A stretch of 12,159 nucleotides of DNA from Baffinella frigidus (Eukaryota > Cryptophyceae > Cryptomonadales > Baffinellaceae). A program made the position numbers and the translations under genes. Below the pieces are notes generated by a model, which searched no databases, was not told where the DNA came from, and saw nothing but the letters and a program-made list of their open reading frames with translations. The stretch spans positions 396,971 to 409,129 of the forward strand of contig MU646329.1 in the NCBI GenBank assembly GCA_026770585.1, read 5' to 3'. Below are positions 1 through 6,208 of this stretch, piece by piece. Position 1 is the stretch's first letter, and each line of letters starts with the position of its first letter.

Positions 1-64
1 TGAATTTCTTCGCCCTGTAAAGGCCCCTTACGACCCACCTGGCCGGGTTCGACGGAGGTGACGC
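1..64. repeat. First copy of a split direct repeat flanking a palindromic array
   Basis: This stretch matches 172-245. Both copies contain AAAGGCCCCTTACGAC and then GGGTTCGACGGAGGTGACGC. The second copy has about 8 extra bases in the middle. The pair brackets the 27-bp array at 71-178, so array and flanks probably arose together. The GGTTCGA motif recalls a tRNA B box, but no cloverleaf folds around it. No coding content is seen. Confidence 0.75.
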
Positions 65-70
65 AAATAG

Positions 71-178
71 TTCACTATGTGGCCATATAGTGAATTATTC
101 ACTAGGTGGCCACATGGTGAATTATTCACTATGCGGTGACATAGTGAATTATTCACTAGGTGGCCACATAGTGAATTG
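71..178. repeat. Four 27-bp tandem repeats, each a palindrome
   Basis: Units start at 71, 98, 125 and 152, an exact 27-bp period. Each unit is a near-perfect 24-bp palindrome: TTCACTATGTGG followed by its complement CCACATAGTGAA, then a TTA spacer. Changes in one arm are only sometimes matched in the other. The array can extrude as a row of cruciforms or be read as serial inverted binding sites. There are no unique spacers, so it is not a CRISPR array. Its function is unknown. Confidence 0.9.
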
Positions 179-245
179 CCTCGCCTGGGAAAGGCCCCTT
201 ACGACGTAGCGTCCCTCACCTCTCCGGGTTCGACGGAGGTGACGC
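172..245. repeat. Second copy of the split direct repeat
   Basis: It is homologous to 1-64, with AAGGCCCCTTACGAC at 191-205 and CGGGTTCGACGGAGGTGACGC ending at 245. It directly follows the palindromic array. Confidence 0.75.
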
Positions 246-550
246 GTCCAACCACAAGACGCCCCCCCGGCACGTGCAGCGGACAAGTGATCGAGAGCAG
301 GTGTGTGGGCTTCACATAGCACCGGAGGACGCCCGGCGTGAACTCCCAGAAGCCCTGCATTCATCCGGGGACAGAACATGAATCCCTATTTGTTCATAGG
401 AATTGGCCCAAGGTTAATTAGGGTCCTAAGTAAATTTAATTAGGGCCAGAATGCGGTTTGAACTCCCAGAAGCCCTGCGTGTATTCGTGCGAGGGGTATT
501 GTAAGTACAAAGGTATGGCGTGAAGCCACCAGCGCGGCGCGAGGGCAAGC
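246..550. repeat. Non-coding stretch with a duplicated 19-mer
   Basis: GAACTCCCAGAAGCCCTGC occurs at 340-358 and again at 460-478. TTAATTAGGG occurs twice, near 415 and 436, within a short AT-rich patch. No frame here looks protein-like. Open frames reaching in from 426-805 on the minus strand are produced by the neighbouring minisatellite. Confidence 0.6.
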
Positions 551-712
551 ATGGGTGTGCACGGGAGAGGGGCAGAACACACACGGGCGTGCAGGGCAGA
601 GGGGCAGAACAAACACGGGTGTGCACGGGAGAGCGGCACAACAAACATGGGTGTGCACGGGAGAGGGGCAGAACCAACACGGGCGTGCAGGGCAGAGGAG
701 AGGGGGTGCATC
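551..712. repeat. 32-bp minisatellite, five copies
   Basis: The conserved GGG falls at 553, 585, 617, 649 and 681, an exact 32-bp period. The unit is roughly GGGTGTGCACGGGAGAGGGG followed by CAGAACAMAC. The alternating forms GTGCACGGGAGAG and GTGCAGGGCAGAG suggest amplification as a dimer. The repeat is open in several frames, which creates cysteine- and proline-rich pseudo-ORFs on both strands. These should not be annotated as genes. Confidence 0.9.
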
Positions 713-1128
713 ACATAGGAGAACACGGGTGGGCAGGGCCGAGAAGAGGCGCGTGCCCTGGGCTGGGCTCGCTATCCTCACAGAGGGGCTTGATTTATGG
801 TACACACCCAGCTATTGTAAAGCCCTCAACGATTTCGGATCACCCACGACTTGAGACCTGTGATCCGAAAGGAAGCGTGACCTTTCTACAGAACAAGTTC
901 CGGTGTCCGCCTATGTTGGGAGCTCTTCGGTCCTTTAGGTTCTTCGCGCGGGCGTTATCCGGTGCTATGTGATGCCTTCGCACCGAAGCCCTGCCAGAAT
1001 AGGGGGGAACGCAGGTGTATCATGTAGACAAACACGACCGCTGCGCGTGCCCTGGGCTGGGCACGCGAGCACCCCCCCAGGGTACAGGACATAGGAGAAC
1101 ACGGGTGGGCAGGGCCGAGGAGAGGCGC
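713..1128. repeat. Duplicated 40-bp segment around GC-rich unique sequence
   Basis: ACATAGGAGAACACGGGTGG and the following bases through GGCGC occur at 713-752 and again at 1089-1128 with one difference. Each copy lies beside GTGCCCTGGGCTGGGC sequence. Between them, 780-1010 is of lower repeat content. I see no convincing coding frame or motif in it. Confidence 0.65.
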
Positions 1129-1248
1129 TCTCAGAAAAGAAGTTTTTAATAGGCTTAAGAGGAAGATATGCCCTGGGCTGGGCACGCGAGCACACCCCCA
1201 GGGCGCGGCTGGGCACGCGAGCACACCCCCAGGGCGCGAGAACCTGCC
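1047..1248. repeat. 31-bp GC-rich tandem and dispersed repeat
   Basis: The unit GCTGGGCACGCGAGCACACC plus CCCAGGGCGCG occurs in tandem at 1177 and 1208 (period 31). Diverged single copies lie at 1047-1084 and 1459-1490. Each copy contains CCCTGGG and CCCAGGG, so it can form a short hairpin. Confidence 0.75.
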
Positions 1249-1277
1249 ACGCCAACCGTGCCGGGTTGGCGTGGCAG
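1244..1277. repeat. Perfect 14-bp stem hairpin
   Basis: CTGCCACGCCAACC at 1244-1257 is exactly complementary to GGTTGGCGTGGCAG at 1264-1277, with a 6-base loop. There is no T-tract, so it is not a bacterial-type terminator. It lies 7 bp upstream of the family-F element. A related single arm (GGTTGGTGTGCCAG) is near 1513. Confidence 0.8.
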
Positions 1278-1284
1278 CCGGCGG

Positions 1285-1432
1285 GACTTTATCCGGGGAA
1301 ACCTATTTTTCTTTAGTTTGATGGCAAGGAAAATTACTACACACATGCTCTAATATTACTAATAAGAACGAATTGTGTAGTAATTTTCCTTGCCATCAAA
1401 CTAAAGGGAAATAGGTTTCCCCGGATAAGACT
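1285..1432. mobile_element. Foldback/MITE-like element, family F, copy 1
   Basis: Long terminal inverted repeats of about 55 bp run inward from TTATCCGGGGAAACC (1289) and from its complement ending in GGATAA at 1428. The arms are nearly identical through GGCAAGGAAAATTACTACAC and enclose a loop of roughly 27 bases. GACT flanks the element on both sides (1285-1288 and 1429-1432), a likely 4-bp target duplication. The inner-arm motif AAATTACTACACA recurs in two other full elements in the window. No coding capacity is present. Confidence 0.85.
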
Positions 1433-1850
1433 GTTCGGGCGGGGTCGTTATCTGACCGCGTGCCCTGCCCGAGCACACCCCCAGGGCGCAAGAACACCCG
1501 TGTTGCGAAGACAGGTTGGTGTGCCAGCCGGTGGGGTTGTGCGGGCGGGGTTGTTATCCGACCGCCGAGTGTGGCAGATGGTTGGGCGGGGGGTGGTGCG
1601 CGTGGGGCTGGGGCGCTGTTGGCAGCCGAGTCAGTGGGGGTGTGCGCGGTTGACAGGAGAGACAGTGGGCGTGGACGCTGTGGGCAGGAGAACAACTCGG
1701 CCTACCTCTCCACGTGGCGTGCAGCGGTCGTGTCTGTCAACTTATTAAACCTCGCTTCCCTCCCTTGGCGTGAGCGCGGTTGACAGTAGAGCCAGTGGGC
1801 GTGCCTCGGATTCGAGGTCGCCAAGGTTCTGCACCCTACCCAATAATCCC
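1433..1850. repeat. GC-rich dispersed repeats, no gene recognised
   Basis: GGGCGGGGTCGTTATCTGACC near 1438 recurs, slightly changed, near 1541. GCGCGGTTGACAGGAGAGAC at 1644 recurs at 1774 with the same downstream CAGTGGGCGTG. The open frames on both strands are G/C-biased, repeat-derived and lack recognisable domains. Confidence 0.55.
1803..1841. repeat. Direct repeat preceding the CCCTA array, copy 1
   Basis: GCCTCGGATTCGAGGTCGCC and the following AAGGTTCTGCACCCTACCC are repeated exactly at 2027-2065. Each copy leads straight into a CCCTA array, so the array and its 39-bp leader were duplicated as a block. Confidence 0.85.
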
Positions 1851-1945
1851 TACCCTACCCTACCCTACCCTACCCTACCCTACCCTACCCTACCCTGCCC
1901 TACCCTTCCCTACCCTACCCTACCCTACCCTACCCTACCCTACCC
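1851..1945. repeat. CCCTA pentanucleotide array
   Basis: About 19 units of CCCTA are present, with rare variants CCCTG and CCCTT. It resembles a degenerate telomere-like C-strand but has a 5-base rather than a 7-base period. The open frame through it (repeating Pro-Thr-Leu-Pro-Tyr) is an artefact. Confidence 0.95.
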
Positions 1946-1971
1946 GCGCTGTGAGCCAGTGGGCGTGCGCG

Positions 1972-2026
1972 CGCTACGGTAGGGTGGATGGGGCCGCCGC
2001 TGGAGGGGGGCTGACCCAGTCAGAGA
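1972..2026. repeat. Dispersed repeat G, copy 1
   Basis: CTACGGTAGGGTGGATGGGG followed by CCGCCGCTGGAGGGGGGCTGACCCAGTCAGAGA recurs at 3128 and, shortened, at 3258. A trimmed version is near 2880-2920. It carries half of the CCTACGGTAGG palindrome found in the foldback families. Confidence 0.75.
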
Positions 2027-2115
2027 GCCTCGGATTCGAGGTCGCCAAGGTTCTGCACCCTACCCCCTCATCCATACCCTACCCTACCCTACCTTACCCT
2101 ACACTACCCTACCCA
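2027..2115. repeat. Direct repeat copy 2 plus second CCCTA array
   Basis: The 39-bp leader (2027-2065) is followed by a shorter and more degenerate CCCTA array to about 2115, with CCTTA and CACTA variants. It is the duplicate of the 1803-1945 block. Confidence 0.85.
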
Positions 2116-2159
2116 GTGAGAGAGCAGGACCGCAAGCGGAGCTTCGTGAAGGACGGAGC

Positions 2160-2311
2160 GTGAGACAAGGACTTAACCCTGGGGGACTCAATCTACCCTA
2201 AACCCACCCTAAACCCACCCCAAACCTACCCTCAACCCACCCTCAACCCATCCTAGACCCACCCTAGACCCACCCTGGTGAGACTAGGACCTAACCATGG
2301 GGGGTCAATCT
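2160..2311. repeat. 11-bp telomere-like array between two 34-bp direct repeats
   Basis: Seven 11-bp units, CCCTAAACCCA with variants CCCTCAACCCA and CCCTAGACCCA, run from 2196 to 2272. They are bracketed by near-identical sequences, GTGAGACAAGGACTTAACCC... at 2160 and GTGAGACTAGGACCTAACC... at 2278. Both flanks continue GGGG..TCAATCT. The unit looks like a telomeric CCCTAAA plus CCCA. Confidence 0.85.
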
Positions 2312-2322
2312 TATATCGCCTG

Positions 2323-2400
2323 ATCCCGTAAGTGGCGAGTAGGCTCATACGCCCTACCGTAGGGCCCTAGGACCTGCCTGCACGGGCGGGCAGGCACGTG
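2323..2400. mobile_element. Partial family-E foldback element
   Basis: It begins ATCCCGTAAGTGGCGAGTAGG and continues through the family-E body CTCATACGCCCTACCGTAGG and GGCCCTAGGACCTGCCT. The distal arm found in complete copies (4008-4103, 4510-4607) is missing and is replaced by GC-rich sequence. Confidence 0.65.
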
Positions 2401-2433
2401 CGGGCAAGGCGCGCCGCTGGAGTGGCTGGAGGG

Positions 2434-2600
2434 TAATGCCAGAAGCTAACGCCAGCGGACACCTTAGCCTACGGTAGGAACCCCCCCTCCTCCTACGACG
2501 TTTGAAACAAAAAGGTCTTTAAAAGTCGTAGGAGGGGGGCTCCTACCGTAGGTAATCCGTAGGCTCTAAGTACCACGCTGGCGTTAGCTTTTCAGATGAA
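2434..2600. mobile_element. Foldback/MITE-like element, family B, copy 1
   Basis: The arms start at AAGCTAACGCCAGCGGAC (2443) and pair with CACGCTGGCGTTAGCTT ending at 2590. Inside is a second pair of arms (CCTACGGTAGGAACCCCCCC with GGGGGGCTCCTACCGTAGG) around an AT-rich loop. The outer bases resemble other B copies (TAATGCC at left, TTCATCTG at right in reverse). With those ends, GGG flanks both sides, suggesting a 3-bp target duplication. It lies in the opposite orientation to the copies at 7838 and 8985. It is non-coding. Confidence 0.85.
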
Positions 2601-2605
2601 GGGGG

Positions 2606-2747
2606 CGACTAGCCCTTGAAGGTGGCTCAAATAGTGCCCTGGGGCATTTTTGATTTGCCTTGGATCGGGGTCGGATCCGACCCCGATCCAAGGTAGCATC
2701 GAAGACCTTCCAGGGGCACTGTTTGAGCCACTTGGGATGGCTGGTGG
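2606..2747. mobile_element. Foldback element, family C, copy 1
   Basis: The arms GTGGCTCAAATAGTGCCC and GGGCACTGTTTGAGCCAC are inverted. At the centre is a perfect palindrome, GGATCGGGGTCGGATC plus its complement, between about 2662 and 2691. The right end, CACTTGGGATGGCTGGTGG, matches the ends of copy 2 at 8477-8618. The termini resemble family D (CCACCARCC), suggesting a related lineage. Confidence 0.85.
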
Positions 2748-2798
2748 GGTGGAGGGGGCCGCGGCTGGAGAGGGCCAGCAGCCCTACAGGGGCACTTC

Positions 2799-2893
2799 GC
2801 TCATAACAAAGAGCCCCCCCCCCCTAGGACCACATCAGGGCCCTAGGCATCGACCTACTGTAGGGTCCTAGGGGGTGGCACTTTCTTATGAGC
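2799..2893. mobile_element. Small foldback element (family I)
   Basis: GCTCATAACAAAG (2799) pairs with CTTTCTTATGAGC ending at 2893. The pairing continues inward as a C-run plus CCTAGGACC against GGTCCTAGGGGG. The interior includes CCTACTGTAGG, one base off the shared palindrome. At about 95 bp it is too short to code for a protein. It is the only copy seen in this window. Confidence 0.7.
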
Positions 2894-2918
2894 TGGGGGT
2901 GGGCTAACCCGGTCAGAG

Positions 2919-3022
2919 ATGAAAATGGGGTAGTTAGGCCTACGGCATTGCCTAGGACCTCCTACCGTAGGCCGAGACTTTTTGGTCCTAGGATCCCTCG
3001 GCCTACGGTAGGAGGTCCTGGG
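2919..3022. mobile_element. Truncated family-A foldback element, copy 1
   Basis: The left arm runs from AAAATGGGGTAGTTAGGC through CCTAGGACCTCCTACCGTAGG. The loop and the start of the right arm (CTCGGCCTACGGTAGGAGG) follow. The right arm stops at TCCTGGGG, before the terminal CCTAACTACCCCATTTTCAG seen in intact copies at 3787 and 5092. Confidence 0.8.
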
Positions 3023-3106
3023 GCGCTGTTGGCAGGAGCGCACGTGGGGCGTGAGGGGTGGTGGGCAGGCCAGACGCGCCGCCTGAGAGGCTTGATGGAG
3101 CCCAGA

Positions 3107-3330
3107 CCAGGTCCTAGGCAGGTCCTAGGGCCCTACGGTAGGGTGGATGGGGCCGCCGCTGGAGGGGGGCAGACCCGGTCAGCGATCAAGGTGATGTCCA
3201 GCGACGTGGCCAGGGGGTCGTGAACGACCCACGCCAGGTCCTAGGCAGGTCCTAGGGCCCTACAGTAGGGTGGATGGGGGGCGGGCTGACCCGGTCAGAG
3301 ATCAAGGTGATGTCCAGCGACGGGTCGCCG
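3107..3330. repeat. 127-bp tandem repeat, two copies
   Basis: CCAGGTCCTAGGCAGGTCCT begins at 3107 and again at 3234. Both copies continue through GGGCCCTAC.GTAGGGTGGATGG, the G repeat, and GATCAAGGTGATGTCCAGCG. The second copy lacks the CCGCCGCTGGA portion. The repeat joins a family-E core to dispersed repeat G. No gene is seen. Confidence 0.85.
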
Positions 3331-3350
3331 CGCAGCTCGTCCAACGCCTG

Positions 3351-3490
3351 CCAACCCTCACAGGAGGACCAAATCGTCAATTGTCAGACCTCGCATTGAC
3401 TCGGCGGAGGAGTCAGATTTGACCCCTCTGTCAGAGGAAAGCGGCTCCACAAACTCGTCGATTTGGTCCGATTGTGAGGGTTGGTGGCAG
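3351..3490. mobile_element. Foldback element, family D, copy 1
   Basis: CCAACCCTCACAGGAGGACC at left pairs with the right end GGTCCGATTGTGAGGGTTGGTGG. The interior resembles copy 2 at 4837-4994 (GACCTC.., TGACCCCTCTG.CA.AGGAA, CGGCTCCA). GCGACGGGTCG occurs on both sides at 3317-3327 and 3501-3511. This is a possible 11-bp duplication, but it lies 10-24 bp outside the recognisable arms. The open frame at 3419-3616 is incidental. Confidence 0.75.
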
Positions 3491-3786
3491 GAGAGGTTGC
3501 GCGACGGGTCGGCGTGCCAACGCCTGCCAGGAGAGGCTTCGCTTCAGTTATGTTCACGAGAGGACCACATCGTCAGTTGGGAGGACCAGCTTTGCTCCTC
3601 CCGTGCCCAGGTGTAGATGTTGCGCGTTAGTGATACTCCCGCGCGGTGGACCAGCAAGGCTGCTGCCCGTGGTGTGCTGCACGGATCATCCAACGCCTGT
3701 CAGGTGTAGAGGTCTCGCGTTATTGATACTCCCGCACGGCGGGACCAGCACGAGTGTTGCAACGTGCCTCTGCGTGTTGATACGCT

Positions 3787-3934
3787 AACGGCCTGCAAAT
3801 GGGGTAGTTAGGCATACGGCATTGCCTAGGACCTCCTACCGTAGGCCGAGGGATCCTAGGACCAAAAAGTTTCGGCCTACGGTAGGAGGTCCTAGGCAAT
3901 CCCGTAGGCCTAACTACCCCATTTTCAGGCCGTT
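3787..3934. mobile_element. Intact family-A foldback element, copy 2
   Basis: The termini AACGGCCTG (3787-3795) and CAGGCCGTT (3926-3934) are perfect complements. Nearly the whole 148-bp element is a hairpin, with GGGGTAGTTAGGC, GCCTAGGACCTCCTACCGTAGG and GGATCCTAGGACC arms around a short A-rich loop. It is non-coding and non-autonomous. Its right arm and flank are inverted relative to the left arm and flank of copy 3 at 5092. Confidence 0.9.
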
Positions 3935-4007
3935 GCCCTATTAGTGTTCCGTGCAGCACGCTATGGGTCGTCCACCGCCCGGCAGGAGAGGCTCCGCTTC
4001 AGGTATC

Positions 4008-4103
4008 CCTTAAGTGACCAGTAGGCTCATACGCCCTACCGTAGGACCCTAGGACCTGCCTAGGGCTTCCACGGGCGATTATTCGCCCGTTGGTCACTTA
4101 AGG
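4008..4103. mobile_element. Foldback element, family E, copy 1
   Basis: CCTTAAGTGACCA at left pairs with TGGTCACTTAAGG at right. The inner body AGTAGGCTCATACGCCCTAC contains CCTACCGTAGG and CCTAGGACCTGCCTAGG. CGGGCGATTATTCGCCCG near the right arm is a nested palindrome. Length is 96 bp. Confidence 0.85.
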
Positions 4104-4350
4104 TTTACTCCCGCGCGGTGGACCAGCGATGTTGCTGCCCATAGTGTGCTGCACAGAAAATCCACCGCCTGCGAGGTGTAGAGGTCTCGCGTTAGTGATA
4201 CTCCTGCGCGGAAGACAAGCGTTAGTGGTACTCCTGCACGGCGGACTAAGGCTGCTGCCCGTAGTGTGCTGCACGGACCATCCACCGCCTGTCGGAAGAG
4301 GCTCCGCTTCAGTTCTACTCCCGCACGGCGAACCAGCAAGATAGTAGTTA

Positions 4351-4426
4351 CCCTAAACCCTAAACCCTAAACCCTAAACCCTAAACCCTAGACCCTAAAA
4401 CCCTAAACCCTAAACCCTAAACCCTA
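4351..4426. repeat. Interstitial telomeric array (CCCTAAA)n
   Basis: There are ten units plus a partial one. Five perfect CCCTAAA units are followed by CCCTAGA, CCCTAAAA and three further perfect units. TTTAGGG is the Arabidopsis-type telomere repeat, known in plants, many green algae, dinoflagellates and oomycetes. Here it sits inside H satellite sequence on both sides, so it is internal. It could be an end-fusion scar, or telomerase or repair-mediated capture at a break. The small number of variants suggests it is fairly recent. Confidence 0.95.
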
Positions 4427-4509
4427 GCACGCTATGGGCAGCCATCTGCGTGTTCCGTGCAGCACCCTATGAGTCGTCCACCGCCCGGCAGGAGAGGCGG
4501 CGCTTCACC

Positions 4510-4607
4510 TATCCCTTCAGTGGCAAGGTGGTCAATTTTGACCGCCACGAGGCAGGTCCTAGGGCCCTACTGTAGGGCGTATGAGCCCACTCGCCACTTG
4601 AGGGATA
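4510..4607. mobile_element. Foldback element, family E, copy 2 (inverted)
   Basis: TATCCCTTCAGTGGC at 4510 pairs with GCCACTTGAGGGATA ending at 4607. The outer TA on each side is consistent with a TA target duplication. The core GGCAGGTCCTAGGGCCCTAC, then TGTAGGGCGTATGAGCCCAC, is reversed relative to copy 1. A small palindrome, TGGTCAATTTTGACCGCCA, lies near the left arm. Confidence 0.85.
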
Positions 4608-4648
4608 CTGCCGCGCGGACGACCAGCAAGACCCCACACGGAAGACCA

Positions 4649-4797
4649 GATCTAACCCCGCCGAGAATTCAAGATGAATGCGATCTGGCAACGAAAATTA
4701 CTACACAAACGGTCCATACAAGTAATAGTAAAAACAACTGTGTAGTAATTTTCGTTGCAAGATCGTTTTCAACTTGAATACTCGTCCGGATGAGATC
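4649..4797. mobile_element. Foldback element, family F, copy 2
   Basis: The outer arms GATCTAACCCCGCCGAGAATTC and their inverted partner (ending CGTCCGGATGAGATC) are diverged. The inner arms GCAACGAAAATTACTACACA and TGTGTAGTAATTTTCGTTGC (to about 4759) are perfect. The loop is about 35 bases. The greater conservation of the inner arms matches copies 1 and 3. Confidence 0.85.
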
Positions 4798-4836
4798 ATC
4801 CAACTCCTGCCAGGAGAGGCCCCGCTTCAGTGCCAC

Positions 4837-4994
4837 AACCAACCCTCACGGGAGGACCAAACCGTCAATTTTAAGACCTCAGATTTACCCGGCAGAGGGG
4901 CCAGATCTGACCCCTCTGCCAAAGGAACGCGGCTCCAAAATCTCGTCGTTTCGGTACCAAATCGACGAGTTTTTGGAGGTTGTGAGGGTTGGTG
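4837..4994. mobile_element. Foldback element, family D, copy 2
   Basis: ACCAACCCTCACGGGAGGACC at left pairs with GGTTGTGAGGGTTGGTGG at right. The centre carries the palindrome CAGAGGGGCCAGATCTGACC continuing CCTCTG. The inner right portion is close to copy 1. GCCAGGAGAGGCCCCGCTTCAG to the left and GCAGGCGAGACTCCGCTTGAG to the right are H-repeat sequence. Confidence 0.8.
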
Positions 4995-5091
4995 GCAGGC
5001 GAGACTCCGCTTGAGTGTTACTCCCGTGCGGCGGACCAGCGAGGCTGGCCATAGCGTGCTGCACGGAACACGCACGGCACGTTCATAGGCC

Positions 5092-5240
5092 AACGGCCTG
5101 AAAATGGGGTAGTTAGGTATACGGCATTGCCTAGGACCTCCTACCGTAGGCCGAGGGATCCTAGGACCAAAAAAGTCTCGGCCTACGGTAGGAGGTCCTA
5201 GGCAATCCCGTAGGCCTAACTACCCCATTTTCAGGACGTT
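5092..5240. mobile_element. Intact family-A foldback element, copy 3
   Basis: AACGGCCTGAAAATGGGG at left pairs with CCCCATTTTCAGGACGTT at right. It is a 149-bp near-complete hairpin almost identical to copy 2 in both arms and loop. One terminal base differs (GGCC versus GGAC). The close identity implies recent activity or gene conversion. Confidence 0.9.
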
Positions 5241-5292
5241 ACCCTCTTAACGTTCGGCCCAGCAACCTGAGCTACCCACCGATCAATTAATA

Positions 5293-5393
5293 TCCCTGCA
5301 GTGCCCAGTAGGCTCATACGCCCTACCGTAGGGCCCTAGGACCTGCCTAGGTCCTGGCGTGGGTCTTTTACGACCCCCTGACCACTTCAGGGA
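5293..5393. mobile_element. Foldback element, family E, copy 3
   Basis: It begins TCCCTGCAGTGCCCAGTAGG (preceded by TA) and ends TGACCACTTCAGGGA. The body has CTACCGTAGGGCCCTAGGAC, as in copy 1. The segment before the right arm, TTTACGACCCCCTG, is shared with the next element at 5436. Confidence 0.8.
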
Positions 5394-5435
5394 TGACGGA
5401 CCGAGCCATAGGGAGGGTACTTCGCAGGCTGACTA

Positions 5436-5491
5436 TCCTCCCTTAAGTGGTTTACGACCCCCTGTTTACGACCCCCTGGCCACTCAAGGGA
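5436..5491. mobile_element. Internally deleted family-E element
   Basis: TCCTCCCTTAAGTGG (5436, preceded by TA) and GGCCACTCAAGGGA (to 5491) are family-E ends. The CCTACCGTAGG body is gone. In its place, TTTACGACCCCCTG is tandemly duplicated at 5451-5464 and 5465-5478. Confidence 0.7.
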
Positions 5492-5862
5492 TTGTCTGCA
5501 GATGCGACTGGCACACACACGACTGTCTTACGAAGCTATCTGGCACGGACGCACTACACTCGAGAACGCTGGAGGATCCTATTTACATGAGGGGTTGTAG
5601 ATATTTGTACCAAGATAACGTAACCAACCTCGTGACTGTGCTAATTTCGCAGAGATACGTAACCAACTTCACGAAAGTTACTACACAAATGCCCACTTGT
5701 AAACGCAAACGGTTTTAAATAGGCCCCTCTAGCATTCTCGTGTGGCTACACAACGGCGCGGAAAAGTGATGCGAAAGGCAGGCCGAGGCTGACTATCAGC
5801 CCTTTGCGTGTGTCTGCAGCGTCGATAACGGTCCTGAGCAAGCATCTAGCACGGGCACGCTA
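5492..5862. other. Mostly unique stretch, no gene supported
   Basis: A direct repeat ACGTAACCAACCTCGTGA lies at 5618-5635 and, changed, at 5657-5674. CGAAAGTTACTACACAAATG at 5672-5691 is one inner arm of family F without its partner, so a decayed element is likely. A 119-codon frame at 5359-5718 crosses the E elements and this stretch. It starts inside a repeat and shows no domain, so I do not call it a gene. Confidence 0.5.
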
Positions 5863-5983
5863 CCACCAGCCCTCAGACGTGAACCAAATCGAGCGATGGC
5901 AAAGGTTGATTTCCCCTGGATGGTACACGTATTTCATGTACTTTGCAGGGGAAATCAACGTTGTTTTGGTTCACTTCTGGTGG
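5863..5983. mobile_element. Foldback element, family D-like, copy 3
   Basis: CCACCAGCCCTCAGACGTGA at left pairs with TTGGTTCACTTCTGGTGG at right. The left arm carries several bases that the right lacks. Inside, GTTGATTTCCCCTG pairs with CAGGGGAAATCAAC. The termini CCACCAG and the ACCAAATCGA motif place it with family D, but the interior sequence is unrelated to copies 1 and 2. Confidence 0.75.
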
Positions 5984-6017
5984 CTCGTGGTATGCACAGG
6001 CGCCGACACAGTGATGA

Positions 6018-6118
6018 GGGTGTAGGGTGCAGGGTGCAGGGTGTAGGGTGTAGGGTGTAGGGTGTTGGGTGTAGGGTGTAGGGTGTAGGGTGTAGGGTGT
6101 AGGGTGTGCGGTGTAGGG
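6018..6118. repeat. TGTAGGG heptamer array
   Basis: About 14 units of GGGTGTA are present, with occasional GGGTGCA and GGGTGTT. Read on the other strand the unit is CCCTACA, one base from the telomeric CCCTAAA. The G-rich strand is the plus strand, opposite to the other CCCTA-type arrays here. It abuts the exon relic at 6131. Confidence 0.95.
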
Positions 6119-6130
6119 AGGGCAGGGCAC

Positions 6131-6178
6131 CGTGAGCCCGCCGGCAGAGCCGCCGATGATGACCACGCGCTTCCGCGT
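6131..6178 (-). pseudogene. Relic exon with a dinucleotide-binding motif
   Basis: On the minus strand, TTTCCCCCCCGTGCAG (a strong 3' splice-site shape) is followed by 48 bases encoding TRKRVVIIGGSAGGLT. CTCACG then precedes GTGCCC, a possible donor. The VVIIGGSAGG segment matches the first beta strand and glycine turn of FAD/NAD(P)-binding Rossmann folds, as in pyridine nucleotide-disulfide oxidoreductases. No following exon is visible; the sequence runs into the TGTAGGG array. It is probably a captured or decaying exon. The splice sites are inferred. Confidence 0.5.
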
Positions 6179-6208
6179 CTGCACGGGGGGGAAAGGCAGG
6201 TGCATTAT

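Larger units (their letters stand above)
3491..5091. repeat. Satellite-like H repeats, host of many insertions
   Basis: A GC-rich unit recurs at about 3635-3700, 4104-4171, 4229-4291 and 4995-5075. It reads TACTCCCGCGCGGTGGACCA, then GCTGCTGCCC.TAGTGTGCTGCACGG, then TCCACCGCCTG, CAGGAGAGGCTCCGCTTCAG. Inverted portions (GTTCCGTGCAGCACGCTATG) are at 3945-3985 and 4449-4490. GCGGTGGA and TCCACCGC make each unit a weak foldback. Elements A, D, E and F and the telomeric array are embedded in it. No protein-like frame was found. Confidence 0.75.

Noticed and set aside
215-235. tRNA or tRNA-derived SINE, from GGTTCGA
   Set aside because: No A box at the right distance and no cloverleaf arms. The same motif at 45-55 is part of a direct repeat.
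71-712. CRISPR array from the 27-bp or 32-bp repeats
   Set aside because: The repeats are contiguous, with no unique spacers, no leader and no cas genes, and the setting is eukaryotic.
426-972. Cysteine/proline-rich proteins encoded over the 32-bp minisatellite
   Set aside because: Frames are open in several registers on both strands because the repeat lacks stop codons, and residues simply follow the DNA period.
1244-1277. Rho-independent terminator
   Set aside because: The hairpin has no following T-tract and there is no upstream gene. The window is not bacterial.
1770-2163. Proline/tyrosine repeat protein across the CCCTA arrays
   Set aside because: The sequence is a direct translation of a pentanucleotide microsatellite and frames differ between duplicated blocks.
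5359-5718. 119-codon plus-strand gene
   Set aside because: It starts inside a family-E element and includes a family-F arm, with no domain or codon bias support.
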